The notes under the pieces were generated by a model. It was not told where the DNA came from and made no database searches. It saw only the letters and a program-made list of their open reading frames with translations. From NCBI GenBank assembly GCA_902595465.1, contig CACJQE010000005.1:1-64000 (forward strand): a DNA stretch of 64,000 nucleotides. The letters run 5' to 3'. The DNA is from an uncultured Pelagibacteraceae bacterium. GTDB lineage: Bacteria > Pseudomonadota > Alphaproteobacteria > Pelagibacterales > Pelagibacteraceae. Shown here piece by piece: positions 9,555-19,964 of the stretch (its first letter is position 1; the number at the start of each line of letters is the position of its first letter). The translations under genes were made by a program, and so were the position numbers.

Positions 9555-10583
9555 ATGAAATACTCTGCATCCAAAAATAGATACTCAAATATGTTATATA
9601 GGACATGCGGTGACAGCGGTGTAAAATTACCTTTAATAAGCTTGGGTCTTTGGCATAATTTTGGAGCCAAAATCCCGCTTTCAAATATTAAAAAAATCTT
9701 ATTTTACGCTTTTGATAGAGGTATTACTCATTTTGATTTGGCGAATAATTATGGCCCACCATATGGAAGTACTGAAATTAATTTTGGAAAAATAATAAGT
9801 AAAGACTTAAAAAAATATAGAGACGAACTCATCATATCATCTAAAGCTGGTTATGATATGTGGGAAGGACCATATGGAGAATGGGGATCAAAAAAACATA
9901 TTATCGCAAGTTGTGATCAAAGTTTAAAAAGAATGAAAGTTGATTATTTTGACATATTTTATTCACATAGATTTGACCCAAATACACCTTTAGAAGAGAC
10001 AGCAGATGCCTTAGAAAGTATTTATAAATCTGGAAAAGCTTTATATATTGGCATTTCATCTTATTCCTCCAAAAAGACAAATCAAATTTACAAAATTTTA
10101 AAATCAAGAAATATTAAATTGTTTATTCATCAACCATCATATTCGTTAATAAATAGATGGATTGAAAAAGATTTAACTAAGACAATAAGAAAACTAAAAA
10201 TTGGATGTATTGCTTTTTCTCCACTAGCTCAAGGAATGCTATCAGATAAATATTTAAAAAAGATACCTAAAGTTTCAAGAGCAAGTGATATTACATCATA
10301 CTTAGATAAATCTTTAATAACAAAAAAAAACTTAAAGATTGTTTCTGATTTAAATAAGATTGCAATTAAAAGAGGGCAATCTTTATCTCAAATGGCAATT
10401 TCTTGGGTTTTATCAAATAATTATGTAACATCTGCTCTAATAGGAGTTAGAAGTTTAAAACAATTAAAAGAAAATTTGGAAAGTCTAAACAAACTTAGTT
10501 TTTCAGCCTCTGAAATGAAAATAATTAATAAAACTGCAAAAGATGGTAATATTAACATCTGGAAGCAGTCAAGCTCATATTAA
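9555..10583 (+). CDS. Aldo/keto reductase (YghZ/MgrA-like)
   Basis: GLWHNFG, THFDLANNYGPPYGSTEINFG, SSKAGYDMWEGPYGEWGSKKHI. Confidence 0.85.
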   Translation: MKYSASKNRYSNMLYRTCGDSGVKLPLISLGLWHNFGAKIPLSNIKKILFYAFDRGITHFDLANNYGPPYGSTEINFGKIISKDLKKYRDELIISSKAGYDMWEGPYGEWGSKKHIIASCDQSLKRMKVDYFDIFYSHRFDPNTPLEETADALESIYKSGKALYIGISSYSSKKTNQIYKILKSRNIKLFIHQPSYSLINRWIEKDLTKTIRKLKIGCIAFSPLAQGMLSDKYLKKIPKVSRASDITSYLDKSLITKKNLKIVSDLNKIAIKRGQSLSQMAISWVLSNNYVTSALIGVRSLKQLKENLESLNKLSFSASEMKIINKTAKDGNINIWKQSSSY

Positions 10584-10584
10584 A

Positions 10585-11493
10585 ATGTATATTGGTATTG
10601 ATTTAGGTGGAACTAAAACAGAGTCCATTATATTAGATAAAAAAGGTAATGAGTTAGAGAGAATAAGAAAATCAACCCCAAAAAATTACAACGGTACACT
10701 TGATATAGTTTGTGAACTAGTAAATTATTTAGAGGATAAATATAAATCTAAATGTAGTGTAGGTGTAGGTTCTCCTGGAGCTCTTTCTTTTGAAAATGAC
10801 TGTATAAAAGGTGGTAATTCAACATGGCTAAATAATAGACCATTAAAAAAAGATTTAGAACTTAGATTAAATCGAAATATTTTTTTAGAAAATGATGCAA
10901 ATTGTTTTGCATTGTCGGAGTCAATTGATGGAGCAGGAAAAAATGATGATGTTGTTTTTGGAGTAATAATCGGAACAGGAGTTGGCGGTGGTCTTGTTAT
11001 AAACAATAAAATTATCAATGGTCATAATAACATAACAGGAGAGTGGGGCCATAATCAGATGCCATTGGGCTCAAATGACAAATGGAATAGACATGATTGT
11101 TATTGTGGAAAAAAAGGATGTATAGAGACTTTTTTATCGGGCCCAGGTTTCTCAAGACATTTTTATGATATGTTTAAAATTAATCTCGATGCTAAAATTA
11201 TACAAGATAATGCTAATAATGGAGATGAAAAATCTTTAGAATTTATTTCTCAATATCTAGATTATCTAGCAAGAGGACTTTCACAAGTCATAAATATTGT
11301 TGATCCTGGAGCTATAGTTTTAGGTGGAGGTGTTTCAAATATGAAGCAAATTTATAAGAATATAAATCCTAAATTAAAAAAATATGTGTTTAGCGACACT
11401 GTAAATACAAAAGTATTAAAACATATTCACGGTGACTCTAGCGGAGTAAGAGGAGCTGCTGATCTAGGAAGATCTAGTGAATTAAATCAATAA
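10585..11493 (+). CDS. ROK-family sugar kinase
   Basis: MYIGIDLGGTKTE; ENDANCFALSES; GTGVGGG; zinc-binding CYCGKKGCIE. Start reassigned from 10543 to 10585. Confidence 0.85.
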   Translation: MYIGIDLGGTKTESIILDKKGNELERIRKSTPKNYNGTLDIVCELVNYLEDKYKSKCSVGVGSPGALSFENDCIKGGNSTWLNNRPLKKDLELRLNRNIFLENDANCFALSESIDGAGKNDDVVFGVIIGTGVGGGLVINNKIINGHNNITGEWGHNQMPLGSNDKWNRHDCYCGKKGCIETFLSGPGFSRHFYDMFKINLDAKIIQDNANNGDEKSLEFISQYLDYLARGLSQVINIVDPGAIVLGGGVSNMKQIYKNINPKLKKYVFSDTVNTKVLKHIHGDSSGVRGAADLGRSSELNQ

Positions 11494-11496
11494 AAT

Positions 11497-12357
11497 ATGA
11501 AAAAAGTTAAAATTGGTTTTATTGGAATAGGTTTAATGGGATATCCAATGGCAAAAAATCTCCTCAAATCAAAATATCAAGTCAAAGTTTTTAATAGAAC
11601 TAAAAGTAAAGCCCTTAAATTAAAAAAATTTGGCGCAAAAGTATGTAATTCTTTAAAGGAAGTTGTTTCAGACCGAGATCTAATAATTACAATGTTATCT
11701 GATGATAAGGCTATAAAAAAAATATATTTCAACTCAGAATTTTTAAAAAATTTAAAAGTAGGATCTACTGTTATAGATATGAGCTCTGCAAATCCAAAAA
11801 CAGCAATTAATTTATCAAAATTATTAAAAAAATATAAAATTAATTTTTTAGACGCACCAGTTTCAGGAGGCACAAATGGTGCAGAGAATGCAGAGCTCGC
11901 CATAATGGTTGGTGGAGATAAGAAAGTTTTTTCTAAAAATTTAAATATACTTAAGAAATTAGGCAATCCTGTTCTAGTTGGAAAAAATTCAGCAGGTCAA
12001 ATAGCAAAATTAGCTAATCAAATAATAGTTGGAATTACAATCGGATCTGTTGCAGAAGCAATTAAACTATCACAAAAAAATAACGTAAACCCAATTAATA
12101 TTCTCAAAGCATTAAAAGGAGGATGGGCTGACAGTAAAGTTTTGCAAACTCACGGACTAAGAATGATTAAAAATGATTTTAAACCAAGAGGAAAAAATTT
12201 TTCGCAATTAAAAGATATGAATAACATCATTGACTGTGCGAAAAATAAAAAGTTAGAATTACCTTTATCTAAAATAGTAAAAAAAATGTATAATAAGCTT
12301 GTTAAAAATGGTTTAGGTAATTATGATCATAGTTCGTTATACAAAAGCTATAAATAA
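11497..12357 (+). CDS. 3-hydroxyisobutyrate dehydrogenase / tartronate semialdehyde reductase family
   Basis: IGFIGIGLMGYPMAKNLL; DAPVSGGTNGAENAELAIMVGG. Confidence 0.85.
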   Translation: MKKVKIGFIGIGLMGYPMAKNLLKSKYQVKVFNRTKSKALKLKKFGAKVCNSLKEVVSDRDLIITMLSDDKAIKKIYFNSEFLKNLKVGSTVIDMSSANPKTAINLSKLLKKYKINFLDAPVSGGTNGAENAELAIMVGGDKKVFSKNLNILKKLGNPVLVGKNSAGQIAKLANQIIVGITIGSVAEAIKLSQKNNVNPINILKALKGGWADSKVLQTHGLRMIKNDFKPRGKNFSQLKDMNNIIDCAKNKKLELPLSKIVKKMYNKLVKNGLGNYDHSSLYKSYK

Positions 12358-12371
12358 TTTTTGGAGATGAA

Positions 12372-13214
12372 ATGAAATTACTAAGAGTAGGAGAAAAAAA
12401 TAAAGAAAAGCCAGCTATATTGGATAAAGATGGAAATTTGCGAGATATTTCCAAATATATAAATGATTTAGATCCAACTAATTTAAATTTTGAAACATTT
12501 GAAAAAATCAAGAAAGTTGATTTATCATCGCTTCCAGAAATTTCAAAGAATACTAGATTTGGTTCATGTATAACTAAACCAGGAAAATTTATTGCAATCG
12601 GATTAAATTTCTCTGACCATGCCGCAGAAACTGGAGCAAAACCACCAACAGAACCAATTGTTTTTATGAAAGCCACTAGTTCAATCAATGGACCAAATGA
12701 TGATATTGAAATTACAAGCTATTCAAAAAAACTAGATTGGGAAGTTGAGTTAGGTTTAGTTATTGGAAAAAATGCAAAAAATATTCCAGAAAAAAATTCA
12801 CAAGATTATATCTTAGGCTATTGTTTAGTGAATGATGTAAGTGAGAGGGAGTGGCAAATAGAAAAAATGGGACAATGGGTAAAAGGAAAATCGCACGATA
12901 CATTTGGTCCTGTTGGTCCATATCTTGTAACCAAAGATGAGATTAATGATGTAAACAACCTAAATATGGAATTAGATTTAAATGGCGAAAGAATGCAAAC
13001 AGGTAATACAAAAACAATGATTTTTAATGTAGATCATATTGTTTCATATGTAAGTAGATATATGTCCCTTCAACCAGGAGATATTATTACAACAGGAACG
13101 CCCCCAGGAGTTGGAATGGGAATGAAGCCACAAAAATTTTTAAAAGCAGGTGATGAAATGAGGCTTTCAATTGAACTTCTTGGTGAACAAAAATCAAAAG
13201 TAGTTGCAATTTAA
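12372..13214 (+). CDS. Fumarylacetoacetate hydrolase-family protein (2,4-diketo-3-deoxy-fuconate/rhamnonate hydrolase-like)
   Basis: KFIAIGLNFSDHAAETG, DWEVELGLVIGKNA, DIITTGTPPGVGMG. Confidence 0.82.
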   Translation: MKLLRVGEKNKEKPAILDKDGNLRDISKYINDLDPTNLNFETFEKIKKVDLSSLPEISKNTRFGSCITKPGKFIAIGLNFSDHAAETGAKPPTEPIVFMKATSSINGPNDDIEITSYSKKLDWEVELGLVIGKNAKNIPEKNSQDYILGYCLVNDVSEREWQIEKMGQWVKGKSHDTFGPVGPYLVTKDEINDVNNLNMELDLNGERMQTGNTKTMIFNVDHIVSYVSRYMSLQPGDIITTGTPPGVGMGMKPQKFLKAGDEMRLSIELLGEQKSKVVAI

Positions 13215-13248
13215 TCCAAATATAATCTCTTTTTTGATATAATAAATT

Positions 13249-15930
13249 GTGATCAAGAGAGACTTATATTATGAGAGAATTCCTACAAAATCTTTGAGAG
13301 AGGATGTTAGGTTTTTAGGAAATTCATTAGGAAATGTAATTAAAGAACAAGAAGGGAAAAGCTTTTATAATCTTGTTGAGAAAATTAGAAGGTTATCAAA
13401 AGCAAATAAAATCCAAAAAAAATCATATAAAAAAATTTCTAGTGAAATAAAAAGTATTAATCCTAAAAATACTTACAAGCTTGCAAGAGCATTTAATCAT
13501 TTTATGAATTTTATAAATCTAGCTGAGTCTATTGATGCATCTAGACAACTAAATCAATATGAAAATAAAAGAGACGGTAAAAATCAAAAAAATATTTTTA
13601 TAGAAGAAATTTTTGAGAAATTATTTAAAAATAAAAAAATTAATAATAATAAAATATATAGTTTTGCAAAAAATTTAAATATTGGAATAGTTTTGACAGC
13701 CCATCCAACAGAGGTCAAAAGAAGAACTTTAATTCAAAAATATCATAAAATTACAGAAATACTTGAGGATAGAGAGTTATTTAAAGATCACTCTTCAAAA
13801 ATAAAATCTTTAAATAAAAAAATTCATGATGAATTTACCATTATCTGGAATACAGATGACTTAAAAAGATCAAAACCATCTCCAGCCGATGAAGCGCGAT
13901 GGGGTCTTGCAATAATAGAGGATAGTCTTTGGGAAACTATTCCAAAAGTCTACAGAAGACTCAATGATATATTTTTGAAAAATATGGGAAAAGGTTTGCC
14001 AAAAAATTTTAATCCCATTGAGTTTGGATCGTGGATGGGTGGTGATAGAGATGGAAATCCAAATGTAACATCAAAAGTAACCAAAGAAGTTTTGCTATTA
14101 TCAAGATGGGAAGCAGCAAAATTGTATGAAAAAGAACTCACTAAATTAATTAGATCATATTCAATGAAAAAGTGTTCAAAAAAAATTCAAAGACTTACAG
14201 GAAAATCATTTGAACCTTACAGAGTTTTCTTAAGACCTTTAAGAGATAAAATGCGATTTACTCATCGAGCAATTGAACAGTTTATAGTGAACAAAAAACC
14301 TTTGGACTATAACAAATTATTAAACTCAAAAGAAGAAATTTTAAAACCTCTTAGAATTGTCCGTGAGTCTTTAGAGGAAAATCAAAGTGAAAATATAGCG
14401 AGTGGTGAATTATTAGATTTAATGAGAAGAACAAAATGTTTTGGAATTAATCTGGCAAAACTAGATATTAGACAAGAGTCATCTAGACACTCACAGTTAA
14501 TTAATGAACTTATTAAGAAAAAAAATAAACTTAATTATTTAAAATGGAGTGAGAAGGAAAAAATTAAATTTTTATCATCTAAGATGAAAAAAAAATCAAA
14601 TTTCATAAAAAATTTTAATTTTAAAAATAAAGAAAATAAAGAAGTTTGGTCAACATTTAAAATTTTATCTGAAGAGCCGTCTGAATGTTTAGGGGCTTAT
14701 GTTATTTCAATGACATCATCTGCATCTGACATTCTCTCTGTTTTATATTTGCAAAAAGAAGCAAACATTAAGGATAAATTAAGAGTTGTCCCTTTATTTG
14801 AAACAATAGATGACTTAATTAATGCAAAATCAATAATGGCCAGCTTGTTTTCATTAAAGTGGTACAGAGATTTAATAAAAAATAAACAAGAAGTTATGAT
14901 TGGATATTCAGACTCAAGCAAAGATGCTGGAAAAATTTGTGCAAGTTGGCATCAATATAAGGCTCAAGAAGAAATTATTAAAATTGCAAAAAAATATAAA
15001 ATAGATGTCACTTTCTTTCATGGAAGAGGTGGTTCAGCGGGCAGAGGTGGAGGCCCAATTCAAGCTACTTTAAAATCTCAGCCGCCAAATACAGTTAATG
15101 GAAAAATTAGAATAACTGATCAAGGAGAAGTTATTCAGCAGAAATATGGATATCAGCCTTTAGCAATTTATAATTTATGTAGCTATATAGGAGCGGTAAT
15201 GGAGGCAACATTAACACCACCGCCAGTCCCTAAAAAAGATTGGAGAAATCTAATTGAAAAAATGTCTGATATTTCAAAAAGTTCATATAGAAAAAATATT
15301 AATCAAAGTTCAGATTTTATTAAATATTTTAAAACCGTTACGCCACATGTGTCTTTAGGAAAACTTTCAATTGGATCAAGACCGTCTAAAAGAAAGAATA
15401 TTGATAATATCAAAGGTTTAAGAGCAATACCCTGGGTATTTGCTTGGACACAAATAAGACTAATGCTCCCAGCATGGCTTGGAAGTGCAGAAGCTTTAAG
15501 ATATTCATCAATTAAAAAATTTGAAAAAACACTAATTGATATGGAAAAAAACTGGCCTTTCTTCAATTCAATGATGGATATATTGGATATGGTAATTTCA
15601 AAAGTGGACCCAGATATTTCAAAAATATATGAGGAGTATTTAGCTGACAAAGATTTAAAAAGAGTTGGAAAAAAACTCAGGTTCCAATTCGGAGTTATTA
15701 AAAAATTAAATAAAAAGATTACGCCAAAAGAAATTATATATGAAAGGAAAAAATTTAGATCAGGAGTTATTGTAAGAAATATTTACACAGAAGTATTAAA
15801 TATAATTCAAGCAGTAGTTATGAATAAAATCAAAAACAAAAATTTAAATTCAGATAAAAAAAATGATCTTAATGATGCATTATTAACTTCTATTGCAGGT
15901 ATTTCAGCTGCAATGAAAAATACTGGTTAA
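13249..15930 (+). CDS. ppc: Phosphoenolpyruvate carboxylase (GTG start)
   Basis: VLTAHPTEVKRRT, GSWMGGDRDGNPNVT, FHGRGGSAGRGGGP. Confidence 0.95.
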   Translation: MIKRDLYYERIPTKSLREDVRFLGNSLGNVIKEQEGKSFYNLVEKIRRLSKANKIQKKSYKKISSEIKSINPKNTYKLARAFNHFMNFINLAESIDASRQLNQYENKRDGKNQKNIFIEEIFEKLFKNKKINNNKIYSFAKNLNIGIVLTAHPTEVKRRTLIQKYHKITEILEDRELFKDHSSKIKSLNKKIHDEFTIIWNTDDLKRSKPSPADEARWGLAIIEDSLWETIPKVYRRLNDIFLKNMGKGLPKNFNPIEFGSWMGGDRDGNPNVTSKVTKEVLLLSRWEAAKLYEKELTKLIRSYSMKKCSKKIQRLTGKSFEPYRVFLRPLRDKMRFTHRAIEQFIVNKKPLDYNKLLNSKEEILKPLRIVRESLEENQSENIASGELLDLMRRTKCFGINLAKLDIRQESSRHSQLINELIKKKNKLNYLKWSEKEKIKFLSSKMKKKSNFIKNFNFKNKENKEVWSTFKILSEEPSECLGAYVISMTSSASDILSVLYLQKEANIKDKLRVVPLFETIDDLINAKSIMASLFSLKWYRDLIKNKQEVMIGYSDSSKDAGKICASWHQYKAQEEIIKIAKKYKIDVTFFHGRGGSAGRGGGPIQATLKSQPPNTVNGKIRITDQGEVIQQKYGYQPLAIYNLCSYIGAVMEATLTPPPVPKKDWRNLIEKMSDISKSSYRKNINQSSDFIKYFKTVTPHVSLGKLSIGSRPSKRKNIDNIKGLRAIPWVFAWTQIRLMLPAWLGSAEALRYSSIKKFEKTLIDMEKNWPFFNSMMDILDMVISKVDPDISKIYEEYLADKDLKRVGKKLRFQFGVIKKLNKKITPKEIIYERKKFRSGVIVRNIYTEVLNIIQAVVMNKIKNKNLNSDKKNDLNDALLTSIAGISAAMKNTG

Positions 15931-16638
15931 ATGATAGAATTATTTGTTGCATTTGGAGCTGGATTGATAAGCTTTTTATCTCCATGTGTACTTCCATTAA
16001 TACCTGGATATATATCTTATATTTCTGGAAGCTCTTTAAATGAGTTATTAGAAAAAAAAACAATTAATATATTCCCCATAGTTTTATTTACTTTTGGTTT
16101 TTCAATTGTTTTTATAAGCTTTGGAGCTACCGCAACTTTTTTAGGTTCTTTAATTTTAAGTAACTCTTTTGAATTAAGAATTATTGCAGGAAGTATTATA
16201 ATCATTTTCTCCCTTCATATTATGGGATTAATTAATATTAAGTTTTTGAATTATGAAAAAAGAATTAATACTGAGATTAAATCAGGAAATTTTAGCTCCA
16301 TATTAGTTGGTATGGCTTTTGGATTTGGATGGACTCCATGTATTGGTCCTATTTTGGGATCAATATTAGCTTTAGCTTCGATCGAGCAAAGTTTGAACCG
16401 AGGTATATTGTTACTTGTGTTTTATTCACTTGGATTAGCATTGCCATTTATTGCATCAGGTTATTTGATTCAACGTTTTATGGTTGTTACAAAAAATCTA
16501 AAATCAAAAATGATAACTATTTCAAGAGTTGGTGGAGGATTATTATTGATAACAGGAATATTAATGATTACAAACCAGTTACAAGCTTTAGGATTTTACA
16601 TATTAAAGTATTTTCCTATACTTCAAAAACTTGGATAA
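15931..16638 (+). CDS. ccdA: Cytochrome c biogenesis protein CcdA family
   Basis: GLISFLSPCVLPLIPGYISYISG; FGFGWTPCIGPILGSIL. Confidence 0.88.
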   Translation: MIELFVAFGAGLISFLSPCVLPLIPGYISYISGSSLNELLEKKTINIFPIVLFTFGFSIVFISFGATATFLGSLILSNSFELRIIAGSIIIIFSLHIMGLINIKFLNYEKRINTEIKSGNFSSILVGMAFGFGWTPCIGPILGSILALASIEQSLNRGILLLVFYSLGLALPFIASGYLIQRFMVVTKNLKSKMITISRVGGGLLLITGILMITNQLQALGFYILKYFPILQKLG

Positions 16639-16640
16639 AA

Positions 16641-17228
16641 ATGAAAATATACCAAATCGATTGTAGTGCTAGAAAAGAAGGTTCTACCTCAAGGATGCTT
16701 GCAAAAAAAGTACTTGATAAAGTTAAAAAAGATAATGATGAGGTCATTTATAGAGACCTAGATGACGAAATGCTTTTTATATCTGGTTTAACTGAGTCTG
16801 GAATGAAAATTCCTGAGAATGAGCAAACAGATGAACATAAAAAAATGTTTGAATTGTCTGACAAGTTAGTATCGGAGTTAAAAGAATGTGATGTAATCAT
16901 TATATCAGTGCCAATTTATAATTTTGGCCCACCAGCAACACTGAAAGCTTGGGCAGATCTCGCGGCCAGAGTAAAATTGACATTTAAATACGGGGATGAC
17001 GGAAGAAGAAAAGGTTTATTAGAAGATAAGCAGGTCTACTTAGTAATTACTTCTGGTGGAACAAAAATACAAGGGGAAGAAGACTTTTTAACTCCATGGC
17101 TGATACATATGTTAAATTTTTTTGGTATTAAAAAAATTGATATAGTTGCAGCAGATCAAATGGCTTTAGATTATGAAAAATCGATAAAAAATGCTGAAGA
17201 AAAAATAGAAAAATTATTTAAAGATTAA
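16641..17228 (+). CDS. FMN-dependent NADH-azoreductase-like flavodoxin-fold protein
   Basis: MKIYQIDCSARKEGSTSRMLAKKV; VPIYNFGPPATLKAWAD. ATG at 16641 replaces the 16329 ORF start. Confidence 0.8.
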   Translation: MKIYQIDCSARKEGSTSRMLAKKVLDKVKKDNDEVIYRDLDDEMLFISGLTESGMKIPENEQTDEHKKMFELSDKLVSELKECDVIIISVPIYNFGPPATLKAWADLAARVKLTFKYGDDGRRKGLLEDKQVYLVITSGGTKIQGEEDFLTPWLIHMLNFFGIKKIDIVAADQMALDYEKSIKNAEEKIEKLFKD

Positions 17229-18321
17229 ATTTTCTTTTTAAATGTCTAAGTTTACCTTCTGTACTGTCGAAATCAATGTAGCATCCTTGTAAATATCTAT
17301 CACCTTCATTGACATCATACTTTGTTCTACCATGAAGTAATCTGTGATTGTCCATCATTAATAAATCTCCATTTTCTAATTTGAACTCAACTTTATATTT
17401 ATCAGAGTTATATAATTCAGAAATTTTATTTCTAGCTTTATAGAATAAATCCAATTTCGATTTTTCTAATATCGGAGCATAATCTAATCTTGGACTAAAT
17501 CTAACTTGTTTAAAATGATTATTTTCATCTAGTTTAATTAACTCAGACATATCTTCTAGAACAATTGTTTTATCTATAAATTTAAATTTTACTTTAACTG
17601 AAGATAAAATTTCATAATATTCTGGATAATCCTTTTTGATTTTTTCACTTACTGTGTAACCATCAACCAAGGTAGAATTTCCTCCGCTCACATTATTTGT
17701 AATACAATGCAATAATTGAACACAAGGAACTGGTTTTCTGTACGGATTATCTGTGTGTGGAGATAATGCTAACGATGTATAAGCCAAATCATTTGGATTA
17801 GCAACAGATCTCACATTAAAAAATTCACCAAAATTTGTTCTTCTAACACTACCAATTGAATTTGCAAATTTAATAATAAAATTATCTTCAGTTGGAACAT
17901 TAGTTAAAACTATAAAACCATATTTATAGAATGATACCAACAACTCATACATGATTTTCTTTTCAAAAATATCATTTTCAAATTTAAATTTTTGAAAATT
18001 ATTAAAATTTGAATCCCATTTAATTTTATCAATTGAAATAGGATCAAGATTTTGCGATTTATACTCACTTAATATTTGATCTTCTTTTATTTTATAATTG
18101 GTCCCATCATTGAAAAATAAATTAAGCAATCCATCTTCATTCTCAATTTTTTCTATATCAATATTAGTATTTATAGAATTTGGATCAAATAATCTTTGTT
18201 GATTTCCTTTATCCAAAGCATCTTCGTTATTTATTCTTTCTCTAAGCCAAAAAGGATGTATTTCTTTTTTATTATCTCCACTATTTATAAATACTTTTTT
18301 AGAATCGATTTCTATTTTCAT
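17218..18321 (-). CDS. TauD/TfdA-family 2-oxoglutarate dioxygenase, gamma-butyrobetaine dioxygenase-like
   Basis: N-terminal HPFWLRER domain; SPHTDNPY (HxD) and MMDNHRLLHGRTKY distal His. Confidence 0.8.
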   Translation of the reverse strand: MKIEIDSKKVFINSGDNKKEIHPFWLRERINNEDALDKGNQQRLFDPNSINTNIDIEKIENEDGLLNLFFNDGTNYKIKEDQILSEYKSQNLDPISIDKIKWDSNFNNFQKFKFENDIFEKKIMYELLVSFYKYGFIVLTNVPTEDNFIIKFANSIGSVRRTNFGEFFNVRSVANPNDLAYTSLALSPHTDNPYRKPVPCVQLLHCITNNVSGGNSTLVDGYTVSEKIKKDYPEYYEILSSVKVKFKFIDKTIVLEDMSELIKLDENNHFKQVRFSPRLDYAPILEKSKLDLFYKARNKISELYNSDKYKVEFKLENGDLLMMDNHRLLHGRTKYDVNEGDRYLQGCYIDFDSTEGKLRHLKRKFNL

Positions 18322-18408
18322 CTATCTGGATTCTTCTACCAAATTCTAAAATTTTCAAGATATTTTATTTGAACTAGTTGTATATTTTAACTATTACTCA
18401 TCAGATAA

Positions 18409-19212
18409 ATGACCTTCAAAAAAACAAAAGATTTCAGGATTTATTACACCTTTTTGAATAAGCTTGCTAAGGATTTAACTAATTTCTATTACACTAAACT
18501 TAACAAAACTTTTACAATTAATAACAAGTTAAAAGGCAAAGGTTACGATCCAGTTACCAGTGCTGATAAAGCTTTTGAAAAATTTATAAGACAAAAGATT
18601 AATGACAAGTTCCCAGATCACCAAATTATTGGTGAAGAGTTTGGAGTAAAAAAAACAAAAAGTCTATTTTCTTGGATAATTGATCCAATTGATGGAACAA
18701 GATCATTTGTTGCCGGTAATCCTACATGGAGCAATTTAATTTCTTTAAATTATATGAATAAACCAATGGTTGGGTTAGCCAATTTCCCAAGAATGAGAAG
18801 ATATTATTTAAATCAAAATGACAAATCTGCTTTTGTATTTGAAAATGGAAAAAGAAGAAAATTAAAAGTTAACAAAAAAATTAAATTTAATTATTTAAAG
18901 TTAGCTGCGGCTTTTCATGGAACTTTGTCTTTTCAAAAACAAAAAAAAATTATGAAATTTGTTAAGAGAATGCAGTTTCCATGTTTCGATGCACTAACAT
19001 ACTGTCAATTAGCAGAAGGAAGATTAGATGTTGTAGCTCAATGTGCTAACAAAATTTGGGATATACATCCAATAATACCAATTATAAAAGCATCAGGTGG
19101 AATAATTACTACATGGGATAATAAGGATGCTTCGTTGGGTGGAAATATAATTGTTTCAAATAATTCATCAAATCATAAAAAAATTTTAAAATTGCTCAAG
19201 CCAGCCACATGA
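18409..19212 (+). CDS. Inositol monophosphatase-family protein (HisN-like)
   Basis: GEEFG, WIIDPIDGTRSFVAGNPTW, WDIHPIIPIIKASGG. Confidence 0.85.
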   Translation: MTFKKTKDFRIYYTFLNKLAKDLTNFYYTKLNKTFTINNKLKGKGYDPVTSADKAFEKFIRQKINDKFPDHQIIGEEFGVKKTKSLFSWIIDPIDGTRSFVAGNPTWSNLISLNYMNKPMVGLANFPRMRRYYLNQNDKSAFVFENGKRRKLKVNKKIKFNYLKLAAAFHGTLSFQKQKKIMKFVKRMQFPCFDALTYCQLAEGRLDVVAQCANKIWDIHPIIPIIKASGGIITTWDNKDASLGGNIIVSNNSSNHKKILKLLKPAT

Positions 19213-19934
19213 AAAATATAATTGTTCTTCAACATATTAAAATTGAGGATCCTGGTTATATTAAAGATTTAATGTTAGAGGATAAAATTAATATTAAAAC
19301 TATAGAACTTGATGAGGGTGAAAAGATACCTGATAATTTAACTGGATTTGATGCAATGTTTTGTATGGGTGGACCAATGGATACTTGGATGGAAAAAGAT
19401 TACCCGTGGTTAATAGATGAAAAAAAGAAAATCAAAGAATTTGTTGTAGATTTAAATAAACCGTATTTAGGTTTCTGTTTAGGTTGTCAATTATTAGGAG
19501 AGGTAGTTGGAGGTAAAGTGGTTAAATCAAAAAATCCAGAAATAGGTATTTTAGATATTAATTTTTTAAATAGTAAAAAGGATGATTTATTATTTAAAGA
19601 ATATCCTGATATTATTAAATCACTTCAATGGCACTCATATGAAGTTCAAAATCTAGAAAATAATAATGATATAACTCTTTTAGCGTCATCTCCTGAAACG
19701 AAATACCAAATTTTTAAATACAAAAAACATGCTTATGGTATTCAATTTCATATAGAGATAAAAGATACTACTGTAGGAGAATGGGGATGTGTGCCTGAAT
19801 ATAAGTCTGCTTTAGAGAGTCAGTTAGGACAGGGAGCTCTTAATAAATTTGATAGTGATGCGAAAGACAATATTCAATCTATGAATAAATATTCTAAAAT
19901 TCTTTACGAAAACTTCAAAAAAATAGTGAATTAA
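19209..19934 (+). CDS. Class I glutamine amidotransferase domain protein
   Basis: FCMGGPMDTW, GFCLGCQLLGEVVGG, AYGIQFHIEI. Confidence 0.85.
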   Translation: MKNIIVLQHIKIEDPGYIKDLMLEDKINIKTIELDEGEKIPDNLTGFDAMFCMGGPMDTWMEKDYPWLIDEKKKIKEFVVDLNKPYLGFCLGCQLLGEVVGGKVVKSKNPEIGILDINFLNSKKDDLLFKEYPDIIKSLQWHSYEVQNLENNNDITLLASSPETKYQIFKYKKHAYGIQFHIEIKDTTVGEWGCVPEYKSALESQLGQGALNKFDSDAKDNIQSMNKYSKILYENFKKIVN

Positions 19935-19964
19935 ATCACTTTAGTTTACATAATTAATAAGTTA

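Noticed and set aside
12302-12688. Antisense ORF 128 aa
   Set aside because: Covers the start of the FAH-family gene on the opposite strand; no recognisable motif.
16329-16640. N-terminal 104 residues of the 16329..17228 ORF
   Set aside because: Out-of-frame overlap with ccdA; the flavoprotein start is ATG 16641 (MKIYQIDCSARKEG).
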